From NCBI GenBank assembly GCA_038326775.1, contig JBBQKJ010000005.1, positions 38,093-102,092 on the forward strand: a stretch of 64,000 bases of DNA, read 5' to 3'. A model generated the notes under the pieces. That model made no database searches and had not been told where the DNA came from. It saw nothing but the letters and a program-made list of their open reading frames with translations. Source of the DNA: DYIU01 sp038326775 (GTDB taxonomy: Bacteria; Actinomycetota; Geothermincolia; Fen-727; Anoxymicrobiaceae). The position numbers and the translations under genes are program-made. Each line of letters starts with the position of its first letter. Positions within the stretch are counted from its first letter, which is position 1. This document shows positions 43,224-52,742 of the stretch, piece by piece.

Positions 43224-44306
43224 TTACTGGGAGGTCCAGCTCAGTGGGCCGCGCCAGTCACCCTTTGGCAGGTTCATCACACCAACTCTTTTTCCCTTGG
43301 GATCGTAGCGCCTGAGCGAGGTCTTTCCCGCCCGGGAATAGATAACGGCGAAACCACCGCTTTCGGGCGCAAGGGATATACTCGAGATCCAGCCGGCCGA
43401 AGGCGCCGGAACGAGCAGGCTGGCGCGGCGCGCTCCTTTCTTGCCGGCGTCAACCAGGTAGACCGACGCAGGGGCGCCCACCTCTGCATTCGCGGACACC
43501 ACTACGGCTATGCTGTCGTCATCGAGCCAGATGAAGCTCTCTATCCTGCCGGTGATAATATCACCGTCCTCGTCCGTAGAGCGGCCTGGTTCCAGCACTA
43601 CCTGTGAGACCAGCGGCTCTCGGATGCGGCTGGTGGAAAGCCCCCTGACAACGACGAGCCCCCTTTCCCTCTCGGCGAACGCGAGCAGGCCGTCCGGGGA
43701 GAAGCCGGCAGATGTGGCCCCCTCCGCTGGCTCTATCTCTTTTTTTCCCTCCGGGCTCTTGAACTGGAACGGCAGTATCTCCGCGCTCTTGATGTCTATC
43801 ATGCCCAACCTGCCGGAGGTTAGAAACCAGATGAGGTTATGCTGAGGAACGAAGCCGACCTGTGGCAGCGCGGGATCCGCGGGATCGAACTCGACAGCCC
43901 ACTGCGCCAGGGTGCGCCCGCTGTATGCGCTCCGCATCTGCACTTTGACCTCTTCCACCTTGCCGCCCCTCTCGCGGCTCCAGCCTATAACCACCTCCTC
44001 GCGGCCCTCGGAGACGGCCCAGGCGGTGAAAGCCTCACCCTTCCGGGGCGCCGGGACCAGGTCGCGGACGGCGCCTGCCCCAAGTGGAACGACGGAGATG
44101 CCCCGCCCCCCGCCAAGCAACGCATCCCCGTCGGGTATCTTGCCGGGAAGCACCCGCGGCACCACCAGCACTGCGACCACCAGCACGACAGCCATACTCA
44201 CCAGCCATACGACCGTCCTGCGCTGCGGCCTCCAGCCTTTCTGTTTGTCGATGTATTTCCTGGCCTGCTCGACCCGAGCCTCGACCTTTTCGCTTACCTC
44301 GCTCAT
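43224..44306 (-). CDS. Membrane-anchored beta-propeller-like protein, unknown function
   Basis: About 360 residues from ATG 44306 (MSEVSEKVEAR). A basic segment, one membrane helix at about 32-50 (VVWLVSMAVVLVVAVLVV), then an extracytoplasmic region with repeating beta-rich units such as SAGFSPDGLLAFAE, SFIWLDDDSIAVVVS and SISLAPESGGFAVIYS. These resemble WD40/TolB-type blades. I do not recognise an exact family. The longer frame upstream (to 44501) overlaps the gcvH promoter and is unlikely coding. Confidence 0.7.
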   Translation of the reverse strand: MSEVSEKVEARVEQARKYIDKQKGWRPQRRTVVWLVSMAVVLVVAVLVVPRVLPGKIPDGDALLGGGRGISVVPLGAGAVRDLVPAPRKGEAFTAWAVSEGREEVVIGWSRERGGKVEEVKVQMRSAYSGRTLAQWAVEFDPADPALPQVGFVPQHNLIWFLTSGRLGMIDIKSAEILPFQFKSPEGKKEIEPAEGATSAGFSPDGLLAFAERERGLVVVRGLSTSRIREPLVSQVVLEPGRSTDEDGDIITGRIESFIWLDDDSIAVVVSANAEVGAPASVYLVDAGKKGARRASLLVPAPSAGWISSISLAPESGGFAVIYSRAGKTSLRRYDPKGKRVGVMNLPKGDWRGPLSWTSQ

Positions 44307-44459
44307 GCATATGATTATATTCCAGTTTGTCCCGCTCGAGGGTCTGCGCTTCGGCCTGTCTGCGCACAAAGGAAGAATTCTCGCGACGCGCGCGTTATGA
44401 TTTGAAATAGCCGGTCCCATTTGGTATATTCCCAAACAGTAAATAAAGGAGGGATGAAC

Positions 44460-44846
44460 ATGGATAACTACCCGGAAGATCTGAAGTACCACAAGGAACA
44501 CATGTGGGTGCGGCCAGACGGTACCATTGGCATTAGCTTCTACGCCCAGGACCAGTTGGGCGAGATCGTATTCATAGAGGTGCCCGAGGCGGGGGCCGAG
44601 GTCGAAGCCGGCGAGGCGTTCGGTGAGATCGAGTCGCGAAAGTCAGTCTCCGACCTCTACGCCCCGGTGAGCGGGACCATCAAGGAGATAAACTCCGAGG
44701 TCCTGGACGCCCCCGAGATCATGAACGAGGAGCCTTACGGCAAAGGCTGGGTCGCCACTATCGAGCTGCGCGACGCGGGTGAGCTGGAAAACCTCCTCTC
44801 GGCGGCCGAGTACAAGGAGCTCGCCTCCGGTGAGGAAGCCCCTTAG
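44460..44846 (+). CDS. gcvH: Glycine cleavage system H protein / lipoate carrier
   Basis: 128 residues. The lipoylation site is the Lys in EIESRKSVSDLYAPVSG; HMWVRPDGTIGISFYAQDQLGEIVFIEVP is the family start (in part GISFYAQDQLGEI). ATG 44460 follows AAGGAGG at 7 nt; TATATT at 44426-44431 is a possible -10. No gcvT or gcvP is in the window, so it is an orphan carrier here. It may work with unlinked Gcv proteins or another lipoate-dependent system. Confidence 0.9.
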   Translation: MDNYPEDLKYHKEHMWVRPDGTIGISFYAQDQLGEIVFIEVPEAGAEVEAGEAFGEIESRKSVSDLYAPVSGTIKEINSEVLDAPEIMNEEPYGKGWVATIELRDAGELENLLSAAEYKELASGEEAP

Positions 44847-44873
44847 GCTTTTACTCGGGTCAAGGCAAATAAT

Positions 44874-44907
44874 GAAGGCGGGTTCGGGTGCCCGCCTTCC
44901 TGTTTTT
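44874..44907. terminator. Bidirectional intrinsic terminator between gcvH and gatB
   Basis: Perfect 9-bp stem GAAGGCGGG / CCCGCCTTC with an 8-nt loop, followed on the plus strand by CTGTTTTT. It lies between convergent gcvH and gatB. Confidence 0.8.
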
Positions 44908-44914
44908 CCGCCGA

Positions 44915-46357
44915 TCAGCCGGACAGCTTCTTCTTTATGAGCTCGGAGGCGAGCTCGGGGCTGGCCTGGCCGCGGGTCTTCTTCATGACCTGGCCCATCA
45001 GGAACTTCAGCGCCTGCTCCTTGCCGCTGCGCATGTCGCCGGCGGCGTCTGGATTCTCGGCGATGACCCCGTCGACAACAGACTCGAGCTCGCCCGAGTC
45101 GGCTATCAGCGAAAGGCCTTTCTCCTCGACTATCTCATAAGGGCCCTTGCCGGTCTCGAACGCTTCCCTGAGGACATCCTTGGCCATCTTGCCGGAGATC
45201 ACCCTTTGCGCGACGAGCGCAACCAGCTCGCCCAGCCCACGCGGGCCCACCGGGCACGACTGGATGGGGACGACCGCTTCTCTGAGCAGCGCAACCAGGT
45301 CGCCCGCGATCCACTTGGCGAGCTCAACCGGGTCCTGGCCCGCGTCGACCGCACGCTCGAAGTAGTCCGCCAGCGCTTTCTCGCCGGTAAGCATCAAAGC
45401 TATCTCGCCGGACAGCCCGTACTGCTCCCGGAACCTGCGCAGGCGGTCCTGCGGCAGCTCCGGCAGCCTGCCCCTCAACTCATCGACCCATGCAGGGTCG
45501 GGCTCGATGGGCACCAGGTCCGGCTCGGGAAAGTAACGGTAGTCGAACGCCTCTTCCTTGCTGCGCAGGGGATGGGTCTTGCCCGCCGCGTCGTCCCAGT
45601 GGCGCGTCTCCTGAACGAGCGCCTCTTTCCGCTCGATGGCGAACCGCTGGCGCTCCTCCTCGTAGCTGAGGGCCCGAGACAACGACCGGAAGGAGTTCAT
45701 GTTCTTGATCTCGACCTTGGTTCCCATCCTGCCGTCTACCGCGATCGATATATTGGCGTCGCAGCGCAGCGACCCCTCCTCCATCTTGCAGTCGCTGATG
45801 TCAAGGTACTCGAGGATAGCGCGCAGGAGCTGCACGAACGCGCGGGCCTCCTCGGGGCTGCGGAGATCTGGCTCGGAGACTATCTCGGCAAGCGGTATGC
45901 CGGCCCGGTTGAAGTCCTCCAGGCTGAATTCCGCCCCGTGTATGCGGCCGCTCTCCCCGATGTGAACGCTCTTGCCGGTGTCCTCCTCGAGGTGGACGCG
46001 TGTGATGCCAACCCTGCGAACGTACCCCTCCATCTCTACCTCGAGAAAACCGTTGCGCGTCAGGGGGATGTCGTACTGGGATATCTGGAAGTTCTTGGGC
46101 ATGTCGGGGTAGAAATAGTTCTTGCGGTGGAACACGGAGCGCGGAGTTATCTCGCAGTTAAGAGCGAGGCCCAGCATCATGGTGCCTGCCACCGCCTCCC
46201 TGTTGGCCACGGGAAGCACCCCGGGGTGGCCCAGGCACACGGGACAGGTGGAGGTGTTGGGAGCGCCGCCGAACGCCGTGGCGCAGCCGCAGAACATCTT
46301 CGACCGGGTGTTGAGCTCCGCGTGTATCTCAAGGCCTATCACGGTCTCGTACTTCAT
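44915..46357 (-). CDS. gatB: Asp/Glu-tRNA amidotransferase subunit B
   Basis: 480 residues, part of GatCAB, which amidates misacylated Glu-tRNA-Gln and Asp-tRNA-Asn. VIGLEIHAELNT, the zinc-type Cys set (MFCGC...CPVCLGHPG), HRKNYFYPDMPKNFQIS and a YqeY-like C-terminal tail are visible. It is the last gene of gatC-gatA-gatB. Confidence 0.95.
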   Translation of the reverse strand: MKYETVIGLEIHAELNTRSKMFCGCATAFGGAPNTSTCPVCLGHPGVLPVANREAVAGTMMLGLALNCEITPRSVFHRKNYFYPDMPKNFQISQYDIPLTRNGFLEVEMEGYVRRVGITRVHLEEDTGKSVHIGESGRIHGAEFSLEDFNRAGIPLAEIVSEPDLRSPEEARAFVQLLRAILEYLDISDCKMEEGSLRCDANISIAVDGRMGTKVEIKNMNSFRSLSRALSYEEERQRFAIERKEALVQETRHWDDAAGKTHPLRSKEEAFDYRYFPEPDLVPIEPDPAWVDELRGRLPELPQDRLRRFREQYGLSGEIALMLTGEKALADYFERAVDAGQDPVELAKWIAGDLVALLREAVVPIQSCPVGPRGLGELVALVAQRVISGKMAKDVLREAFETGKGPYEIVEEKGLSLIADSGELESVVDGVIAENPDAAGDMRSGKEQALKFLMGQVMKKTRGQASPELASELIKKKLSG

Positions 46358-46416
46358 CTTCCATCAACCTCCGAAGATCATCGTCCGAACCGTCGAGCCC
46401 CCGTCCGGCAGCCCCG

Positions 46417-47877
46417 CTACAGTGCCGGCGGGCGCGCCTCGAAACCCAACTCCCGCTCGAGCGCGTAAGCGAGGTCAAGCATTTTCATCTCCGAGAGCGG
46501 CGGCCCCATCAGCTGGAACCCGACCGGCAGCCCGTCAGAGAGCCCGCAGGGCAGGCTCAAGGCCGGTATGCCCGCCAGGTTCACCGGGATGGTGCAGATG
46601 TCCGACAGGTACATGGTCAGCGGGTCATCGACCTTCTCGCCAAGCTTGAACGCCGTGGAAGGTGAGGTCGGGGACACCAGCAGGTCGAAAGAGCCCCACG
46701 CGCGGGCGTAATCCCTGACAATAAGTGTGCGGATCTTCTGAGCCTGCGCGTAGTAGGCGTCGTAGTAGCCGGCGGACAGCGCGTAGGTGCCCAGCATGAT
46801 ACGGCGTTTGACCTCGCCGCCGAAGCCCTCGGCCCTGGTCCTGTCATACATCTCCCAGACGTCCTCGCCCTCAGTCCCGCTGCGGTATCCGTAGCGGACC
46901 CCGTCGAACCGGGCCAGGTTGCTGGAGGCCTCGGCGGGCGCTATCAGGTAGTACGCCGACAGGGCGTACTCGAAGCTGGGAAGCGATACTTCAGCGCAAT
47001 CGACACCCATCCGCCCAAGCGTTTCGATGGTGGCGTTGAAGCTCTCGAGCACACCGGGCTGGATTCCCTCGCTTGAAAGCTCCTTGACGACCCCGGCCTT
47101 AAGACCTTTCACATTCCCGGTAAGCCCCGCCAGGTAATCGACCGGGGCCTCCGTTATAGAGGTGGTGTCACGTGGGTCGTGCCCGGCTATCAGCCCGAGC
47201 AGGGCAGAGCAGTCGCGGACCGAGCGCGCCATCGGGCCCACCTGGTCAAGCGACGAGGCGAAGGCCACCAGCCCGTAGCGAGAGACCAGGCCGTACGTTG
47301 GCTTCATGCCAACTATCCCGCAAAGCGCCGCGGGCTGCCTTATGCTGCCGCCGGTGTCGGAACCGAGGGCCCAGGGCGCTTCACCGGCAGCCACAGCCGC
47401 CGCCGAGCCACCGCTCGAGCCGCCGGGGACCCTCTCGAGGTCCCACGGGTTGCGGGTTGGCCCGAAGTAGGAGTTCTCGGTGCTGGAGCCCATGGCGAAC
47501 TCGTCCATGTTGGCCTTGCCCAGCATAACCGTCCCGGCGTCTTTCAACCGCTCGACCGCGGTGGCATCGTAGACCGGCACGAAGTCCTCGAGCATCCGCG
47601 AGCCACAGGTTGTGGGAAACCCCCTTGTCGAGAGAACGTCCTTTATGGCTATGGGCACCCCGGCGAACGGGCCGGGGTCTTCTCCCGCGGCGAGCCCGGC
47701 GTCTATCTGGGCCGCTCGCCGCCGTGCGGTATCGGCGAAGACGTTTATGAAAGCGGCCACCTCGGGCTCGACGGCGTCGATGCGCGCAAGGAAAGCCTCG
47801 GCGGCCTCGACCGCCGTCAGCTCCTTCTTCTTGATCAACCCCGCTATCTCAAGGGCATCGCTGAAGATAAGGTCCAT
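46417..47877 (-). CDS. gatA: Asp/Glu-tRNA amidotransferase subunit A
   Basis: 486-residue amidase that releases ammonia from glutamine. The Ser-cisSer-Lys triad is seen in IAIKDV (Lys), DTGGSIRQPAAL (cis-Ser and nucleophile) and the glycine-rich GGSSGGSAAAVAAG. It lies 14 nt after gatC and 59 nt before gatB. Confidence 0.95.
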   Translation of the reverse strand: MDLIFSDALEIAGLIKKKELTAVEAAEAFLARIDAVEPEVAAFINVFADTARRRAAQIDAGLAAGEDPGPFAGVPIAIKDVLSTRGFPTTCGSRMLEDFVPVYDATAVERLKDAGTVMLGKANMDEFAMGSSTENSYFGPTRNPWDLERVPGGSSGGSAAAVAAGEAPWALGSDTGGSIRQPAALCGIVGMKPTYGLVSRYGLVAFASSLDQVGPMARSVRDCSALLGLIAGHDPRDTTSITEAPVDYLAGLTGNVKGLKAGVVKELSSEGIQPGVLESFNATIETLGRMGVDCAEVSLPSFEYALSAYYLIAPAEASSNLARFDGVRYGYRSGTEGEDVWEMYDRTRAEGFGGEVKRRIMLGTYALSAGYYDAYYAQAQKIRTLIVRDYARAWGSFDLLVSPTSPSTAFKLGEKVDDPLTMYLSDICTIPVNLAGIPALSLPCGLSDGLPVGFQLMGPPLSEMKMLDLAYALERELGFEARPPAL

Positions 47878-47891
47878 GCCTCCTGCTCCCC

Positions 47892-48176
47892 CTAGATTAT
47901 TCTCGGCACCCGGAACGCCCCGTTTTCCGCCCAGGGCGCGTTGCGGGTGACTTCATCGGGCGGCAGTGACGGCCTGGCCCTGTCTTCCCTGAAGACGTTC
48001 ACCAGCGGCAGGGTGTGGCTGGTCGGCGGGACATCGGTCGTGTCGACCTCTGAGATAATCCGGGCGTGCTCAAGCACGTCCGAGAGCTGCCGCCTGAACG
48101 TTTCCTTCTCTTCGTCTGTAAGCGCGAGCCTGGCGAGCTTCGCCACGTGCTCGACATCTTCTATGCTGATGGCCAA
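47892..48176 (-). CDS. gatC: Asp/Glu-tRNA amidotransferase subunit C
   Basis: 94 residues. IEDVEHVAKLARLALTDEEK and the C-terminal RPSLPPDEVTRNAP are typical of GatC, which holds GatA and GatB together. It follows ligA by about 42 bp and starts the gatCAB set. Confidence 0.93.
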   Translation of the reverse strand: MAISIEDVEHVAKLARLALTDEEKETFRRQLSDVLEHARIISEVDTTDVPPTSHTLPLVNVFREDRARPSLPPDEVTRNAPWAENGAFRVPRII

Positions 48177-48218
48177 CGCAACACCCCCATCCTGACCTTC
48201 CCCTGCGATGGTGAGAGG

Positions 48219-50243
48219 TCAATCCCTGCCTGTCATTCGCTTGAACTCGGCCTCGTCGATTGCCACCACTCCCAGCGAACGGGCCTTGTCCACCTTGGAG
48301 CCCGGGTCCTCTCCGGCCAGTACGTAGTCGGTCTTCCTGCTGACCGCTACCGTGACGCGTCCCCCGAGGCCCTCTATTATCCCCGAAGCTTCTTCCCGTG
48401 TGAAATCAGCGAGAGTGCCGGTGAGGACGAAACTCTTGCCCTCGAGCGGGCCGCCGGCTTTCTTGCCGGCCTCGTCGGCCATCCTGACCCCCGCCTTACG
48501 AAGCTTGTCGATGACGTGCTGGTTCTCCTCCTGGCTAAAGAAGAATACCACGCTCTGTGCGATGCGCGGGCCCACCCCCTCGACCTCCAGAAGGTCCTCT
48601 TCCGTGGCCGCTGAGAGCGTTTCCATCGAAGGGAACCTGCCGGACAGCACCCTGGCCATATGGCCGCCGACATGCCGGACCCCGAGCCCGTGAAGCAACC
48701 TCGCCAATGGCCGGTCGCGCGCGGCGTCTATCGCCTTCAACAGGTTGTCGACCGACTTGTCCTTGAAGCCCGGAAGCTCGATGAGCTGCTCGCGGGCCAG
48801 GTAAAAGATATCGCCGACGTCCTTGATGAAGCCGCGGTCCAGCAGCTCCGAAACCGTGACGGCGCCCATGCCGTCGATATCCATGGCCCCACGGCCGGCG
48901 AAGTGGAGCACGCGCTCGAACGTCTGGGCCGGGCACGCGATGTTGGTGCAGCGGGTGGCAGCCTCGCCCTCCTCTCGAACTACCGCGGCGTTACAAACTG
49001 GGCAGCGCGCGGGCATCTCGAACGGCAACTGCGTGCCAGTGCGTTCGTCGGTGACAACCTTGACTATCTCGGGTATGACATCGCCCGCCTTGCGCACCAC
49101 CACCGTGTCGCCGACGCGGACGTCCTTGCGCCTGACCTCGTCTTCGTTATGGAGCGTGGCGTGGGAAACCGTCGACCCGGCTATCAAGACCGGCTCGAGC
49201 ACAGCCACCGGGGTCAGGGCGCCGGTGCGTCCTACCCCTACCTTGATGCCCACCACCCTGGTCGTCTTCTCTTCGGGAGGGAACTTGTAGGCTATGGCCC
49301 AGCGGGGGCTCTTACTGGTTGCCCCGAGGATGGCGTGCTGAGCGAGGGAATTGACCTTTATTACCACGCCGTCTATCTCGTAGGCCAGGGTGCTCCTCCT
49401 GTCCTTCCAACCGGCGCAGAACCTGGTCGCCTCCTCGATGCCGGACACCCTGGCTGTGTGCTCACCGAGGCGGAAGCCGGCCTCTCGGAGGTACTCGAGC
49501 ACGGACCACTGGTCGTCCGGAAGAGGGGCGCTCGAGTATGCAATCGAGAACGTAACCATGGAGAGGTTGCGCGTGGCTGTGACCGCGGGGTTGAGCTGGC
49601 GCAAAGAACCGGCGGCGGCGTTGCGCGGGTTGGCGAAAGGCGGCTCGCCTTTCTCCAGGCGGTCGTTATTGAGGCTCTGGAACGAAGCCTCCGGCATGTA
49701 GACCTCGCCCACCACCTCCAGCACTTCCGGCGGCGGCTCGGGCCGGAGCCGGAGCGGCACGGCCGGGACCGTCCTCAGGTTAGGCGTTATGTCTTCACCT
49801 ACCTCGCCGTCGCCACGCGTGGCGCCTTTGACCAGGACGCCGCTCTCATAGGTGAGAGCTACCGCCACCCCGTCCATCTTGAGCTCGCATACGTACTCGA
49901 CAGGGCCGGCGTCTTCGCCCAGGGCTTTTTTCACCCTCTCGGCAAAAGCCTCGAGCTCACCAGAGTTAAACGCGTTGTCGAGGCTGAGCATCTGGCCCCT
50001 GTGAGCTACCGGGGTGAATCCTTCGGATGGTGGCGGGCCGACCCTTTGCGTCGGCGAGTCTGATGTGACCAACCCCGGATGCTCGCTCTCGAGTTCGACG
50101 AGCCGGCGGAAAAGCCGGTCGTACCCGGCATCGCTTATCACGGGCTCGTCTAGGCTGTAGTACAGATAGATATGGTGGTTGAGCTCTTTTCTGAGCTTCT
50201 CGGCTTCAGCCTTTATGCTTTCAGGGATGTCTTTATCCGTCAC
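48219..50243 (-). CDS. ligA: NAD-dependent DNA ligase LigA
   Basis: 674 residues from GTG 50243, which follows GGAAGG at 6 nt; a longer frame begins at 50273. HIYLYYSLDEPVISDAGYD (domain Ia), adenylation Lys in CELKMDGVAVAL, OB fold, CPVCNAAV plus CTNIACPAQ zinc finger, HhH motifs and a C-terminal BRCT domain (KSFVLTGTL) give the complete bacterial architecture. Confidence 0.95.
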   Translation of the reverse strand: MTDKDIPESIKAEAEKLRKELNHHIYLYYSLDEPVISDAGYDRLFRRLVELESEHPGLVTSDSPTQRVGPPPSEGFTPVAHRGQMLSLDNAFNSGELEAFAERVKKALGEDAGPVEYVCELKMDGVAVALTYESGVLVKGATRGDGEVGEDITPNLRTVPAVPLRLRPEPPPEVLEVVGEVYMPEASFQSLNNDRLEKGEPPFANPRNAAAGSLRQLNPAVTATRNLSMVTFSIAYSSAPLPDDQWSVLEYLREAGFRLGEHTARVSGIEEATRFCAGWKDRRSTLAYEIDGVVIKVNSLAQHAILGATSKSPRWAIAYKFPPEEKTTRVVGIKVGVGRTGALTPVAVLEPVLIAGSTVSHATLHNEDEVRRKDVRVGDTVVVRKAGDVIPEIVKVVTDERTGTQLPFEMPARCPVCNAAVVREEGEAATRCTNIACPAQTFERVLHFAGRGAMDIDGMGAVTVSELLDRGFIKDVGDIFYLAREQLIELPGFKDKSVDNLLKAIDAARDRPLARLLHGLGVRHVGGHMARVLSGRFPSMETLSAATEEDLLEVEGVGPRIAQSVVFFFSQEENQHVIDKLRKAGVRMADEAGKKAGGPLEGKSFVLTGTLADFTREEASGIIEGLGGRVTVAVSRKTDYVLAGEDPGSKVDKARSLGVVAIDEAEFKRMTGRD

Positions 50244-50344
50244 TTCGAGCCTTCCCCGGGAGCGCGCCTCCACAGGATATGATATCAGACGACCGGGCCT
50301 GGGGGCCGGGTAAAACCGCGCGGGGCGAACGGTGAGCGCAGTCG

Positions 50345-51049
50345 CTACAGCTTCTTGAAGTCACCCGGCGGCCAGAAGATGAGCATCGCCTTGCCCACAA
50401 CCGAGGACTTGGGCACCGGGCCGAAGGTGCGGGAGTCGTAGGAGTGCCCCTCGTTATCACCCATGACGTACAGCATGTTGTCCGGCACGAGCTGCTTGAG
50501 TATGCCGGTCCGCGCACCGTTGGTGCTCTTGTGGAGGTACTTGTCGTTTACGACGACCTTGCCGTCGCCCAGTGTCACTTTGTCGCCCGCCAATGCCACC
50601 ACGCGCTTGATGAGCAATTCGTTGGTACCACCGACGTTCCTCAGCACAACCACGTCACCCCTGTTCGGCGTCGTGTTGCCGCGGTAGGGCACGACGAAAA
50701 CGCGGTCACCGTCATTGAGCGTGGGGAACATCGAAAGGCCGTGGACTATGTACGGGCGCCCGACGAAAACCAGCGAGAGGAAGACGCCCAGCAGTAGCAG
50801 GAACGGGACGATCATCATGGCGCTCCACCCGGCGAGGCCTATCCTCCGCATAAACGGAGCTTCGGGCGGCTCCTGCCGGGCCGGCATCGGCGGCAACCCC
50901 GGCTGATACGGCGGCGGCATTCCCGGAGGCCATTGATGCGGCGATGTCGGAGGATAAGGCCCCTGGGGCGGGGGCTGATAAGGGGGTTGATAGTATTGGG
51001 GCCTGACCCCGACCTGACCTTTCTTATCACTTCTCTTCCGTCGCAACAC
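50345..51049 (-). CDS. lepB: Signal peptidase I
   Basis: 234 residues. It has a Pro/Tyr-rich cytoplasmic tail (about 15-65), one membrane helix (about 72-95), catalytic Ser in HGLSMFPTL, catalytic Lys in LLIKRVVALAGD, and MGDNEGHSYDSR. It cleaves signal peptides on the outer face of the membrane. The long PPYQPPPQGP-type tail is typical of actinobacteria-like and some Firmicutes forms. Start GTG 51049. Confidence 0.93.
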   Translation of the reverse strand: MLRRKRSDKKGQVGVRPQYYQPPYQPPPQGPYPPTSPHQWPPGMPPPYQPGLPPMPARQEPPEAPFMRRIGLAGWSAMMIVPFLLLLGVFLSLVFVGRPYIVHGLSMFPTLNDGDRVFVVPYRGNTTPNRGDVVVLRNVGGTNELLIKRVVALAGDKVTLGDGKVVVNDKYLHKSTNGARTGILKQLVPDNMLYVMGDNEGHSYDSRTFGPVPKSSVVGKAMLIFWPPGDFKKL

Positions 51050-51179
51050 TCTACCTCTCTATTGTCCCAATTCAACTATACCACTGGCTCGGCGCATTCC
51101 CTGCGGCTGCCCGGAAACGACATTACCCGGAGCTTGTATTGATTATAACCGCAACCGCGGACATCTTCTCGCGCCTGCG

Positions 51180-51905
51180 TCAAGCCAGCTCGACTTCGCC
51201 CCAGGCGCCCACCGACCCGCCGGCCACTATTATAGCGCCAAGAACATCACCGAATCCGGCAGCGGCCTGGAGCGCTCTTTCTATATCTTCGGCGGAAAAT
51301 ACCATGTTCCCAAGCGCCGTCGCCGCCGCGTCGGCAAGCGTGGCGGTGGGCGCGAGCACGGTCACGGCGTCGGCCGTACCGAGCGAGACCGAGGGCCCGA
51401 CCGTCGCGCTGGATGTGCACAACCCCACTCCCTCGGGCCTGTCCTCGACGGTTATGTGCACCAGCGGGGACGAGCCCCCCGCGAAAACCCTCACCTTTCG
51501 CCTTCCGCCGCCCGCCAGGAAGATATCGCCGCCGTTCTCCACGATGACCTCAGCCGAGTGGCGCAGCAGGTCCGTCCCCACGTACTGGGCGATGGCGCCG
51601 GCGACGCAGGCCATCGGCCCGACGTCGAACACCTCGGCGGCCTTTCCCATGTCCAGCACTATGCCGGGCGCCCCGCTAACCACGGGCATCGGCCTGAAGG
51701 CGGTACCGAACGAGGGGTGCCTGCCCAGGTAATCCTCCAACTCGCGCCGCCGCGAGGCGAGCGACTCCATCGCGCGCTCGTGGAGATTTGTGCGCGTGCA
51801 CACGTAGAGGTCACTCTCTTTGATCGCCACACCGTAGCAGGCCAGGCCCTCGGGCTCCATTACCGCGCGATAGGCTCTCTCCGTATTTTCGTCCTCGCCC
51901 GCCAT
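51180..51905 (-). CDS. UPF0280 family protein (ApbE-like fold)
   Basis: 241 residues. IKESDLYVCTRTNL, SGAPGIVLDMGKAAEVFDVGPMA (in part DMGKAAEVFDVGPMA), ENGGDIFLAG and CTSSATVGPS match UPF0280, a family found mainly in methanogens and anaerobes and related in fold to the FAD:protein FMN transferase ApbE. The biochemical role is not established. It is divergent from the formate dehydrogenase operon. Confidence 0.88.
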   Translation of the reverse strand: MAGEDENTERAYRAVMEPEGLACYGVAIKESDLYVCTRTNLHERAMESLASRRRELEDYLGRHPSFGTAFRPMPVVSGAPGIVLDMGKAAEVFDVGPMACVAGAIAQYVGTDLLRHSAEVIVENGGDIFLAGGGRRKVRVFAGGSSPLVHITVEDRPEGVGLCTSSATVGPSVSLGTADAVTVLAPTATLADAAATALGNMVFSAEDIERALQAAAGFGDVLGAIIVAGGSVGAWGEVELA

Positions 51906-52211
51906 CTTGCCTCCGAATTGCTGAAATCGAGCCTCGACATAGAATATAATATGATTAGATGGAAATAACGATGCAGGTCAAAGAATGCCTGGTAATAACT
52001 GGCTCTTGGATTATACATAGAAGCTGCGAGTCTCCATCTGTTTGCCTGCAGTAAATTGCATGTGATATCTGATAATTAGTAATAAAACGCTGTCTGTTCG
52101 TCGGAATGACACGCAAAATATCGCCGCTGGAATATGGTAGCGTTTTCTGTGATTGTTAACGCATAGCACCGGGCCGGCATCCGGCCGCAGCCCGGGCATG
52201 AGGGGGGACGT
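51906..52211 (+). promoter_or_regulatory. AT-rich leader of the formate dehydrogenase operon with GC hairpin
   Basis: About 300 bp with no gene. It is clearly AT-richer than the surroundings up to 52165. It then carries a hairpin GGCCGG / CCGGCC (52172-52186, loop CAT) extended by CCGGG / CCCGG, just ahead of the GAGGGGGG ribosome binding site. It could be a leader regulating translation or transcription. I see no match to a riboswitch I can name with confidence. Confidence 0.4.
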
Positions 52212-52742
52212 ATGGAAAAGGAATGTGCCTGCAAGAATAGGTACGCCGACCTGGATGACTTAAGCCCGGTCGAGGAGATAATCGCGAGGTACGGGGCCGA
52301 GAAAGGCGCCCTCATCCCTATCCTCCAGGAAGCGCAGGACGCCTACGGCTACCTCGACGAGAGTATAATGCGCGAGATTGCCAAGCGGGCCGGCTACCAG
52401 CTGAGCCAGGTGTTCGGGGTCGCGACGTTCTTCGCGCAGTTCAGGCTCCAGCCCATCGGCGAGTACCTCATCAAGGTCTGCCACGGCACCGCCTGCCACG
52501 TCGCCGGGGCGACCCAGATAACAGACGAAGTCGCGAACCAGCTGGGGGTCAAGCAAGGCGAGACCACTCCGGACAACAAGTTCACGCTCGAGTCGGTGAT
52601 GTGCCTCGGGGCCTGCGCCCTGGCGCCGATAATGGTCGTGGGCGACGACACACACGGCAAGCTCAAGCCCACCGGCATCAAGAAGATACTCAAGCAGTAC
52701 GCCGGCCCCTCCGCGGTCGCGGAAGGGGATGATGCCGAATGA
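52212..52742 (+). CDS. NuoE/HndA-like 2Fe-2S subunit
   Basis: 176 residues, thioredoxin-like [2Fe-2S] protein. LIPILQEAQDAYGYLDESIMREIA is the family N-terminus (in part LIPILQEAQDAYGYL). The four cluster Cys are in CHGTACHVAGA and CLGACALAP. ATG 52212 follows GAGGGGGG. It overlaps the NuoF-like gene by 4 nt. In NAD-linked formate dehydrogenases and bifurcating hydrogenases it passes electrons to the flavin subunit. Confidence 0.92.
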   Translation: MEKECACKNRYADLDDLSPVEEIIARYGAEKGALIPILQEAQDAYGYLDESIMREIAKRAGYQLSQVFGVATFFAQFRLQPIGEYLIKVCHGTACHVAGATQITDEVANQLGVKQGETTPDNKFTLESVMCLGACALAPIMVVGDDTHGKLKPTGIKKILKQYAGPSAVAEGDDAE

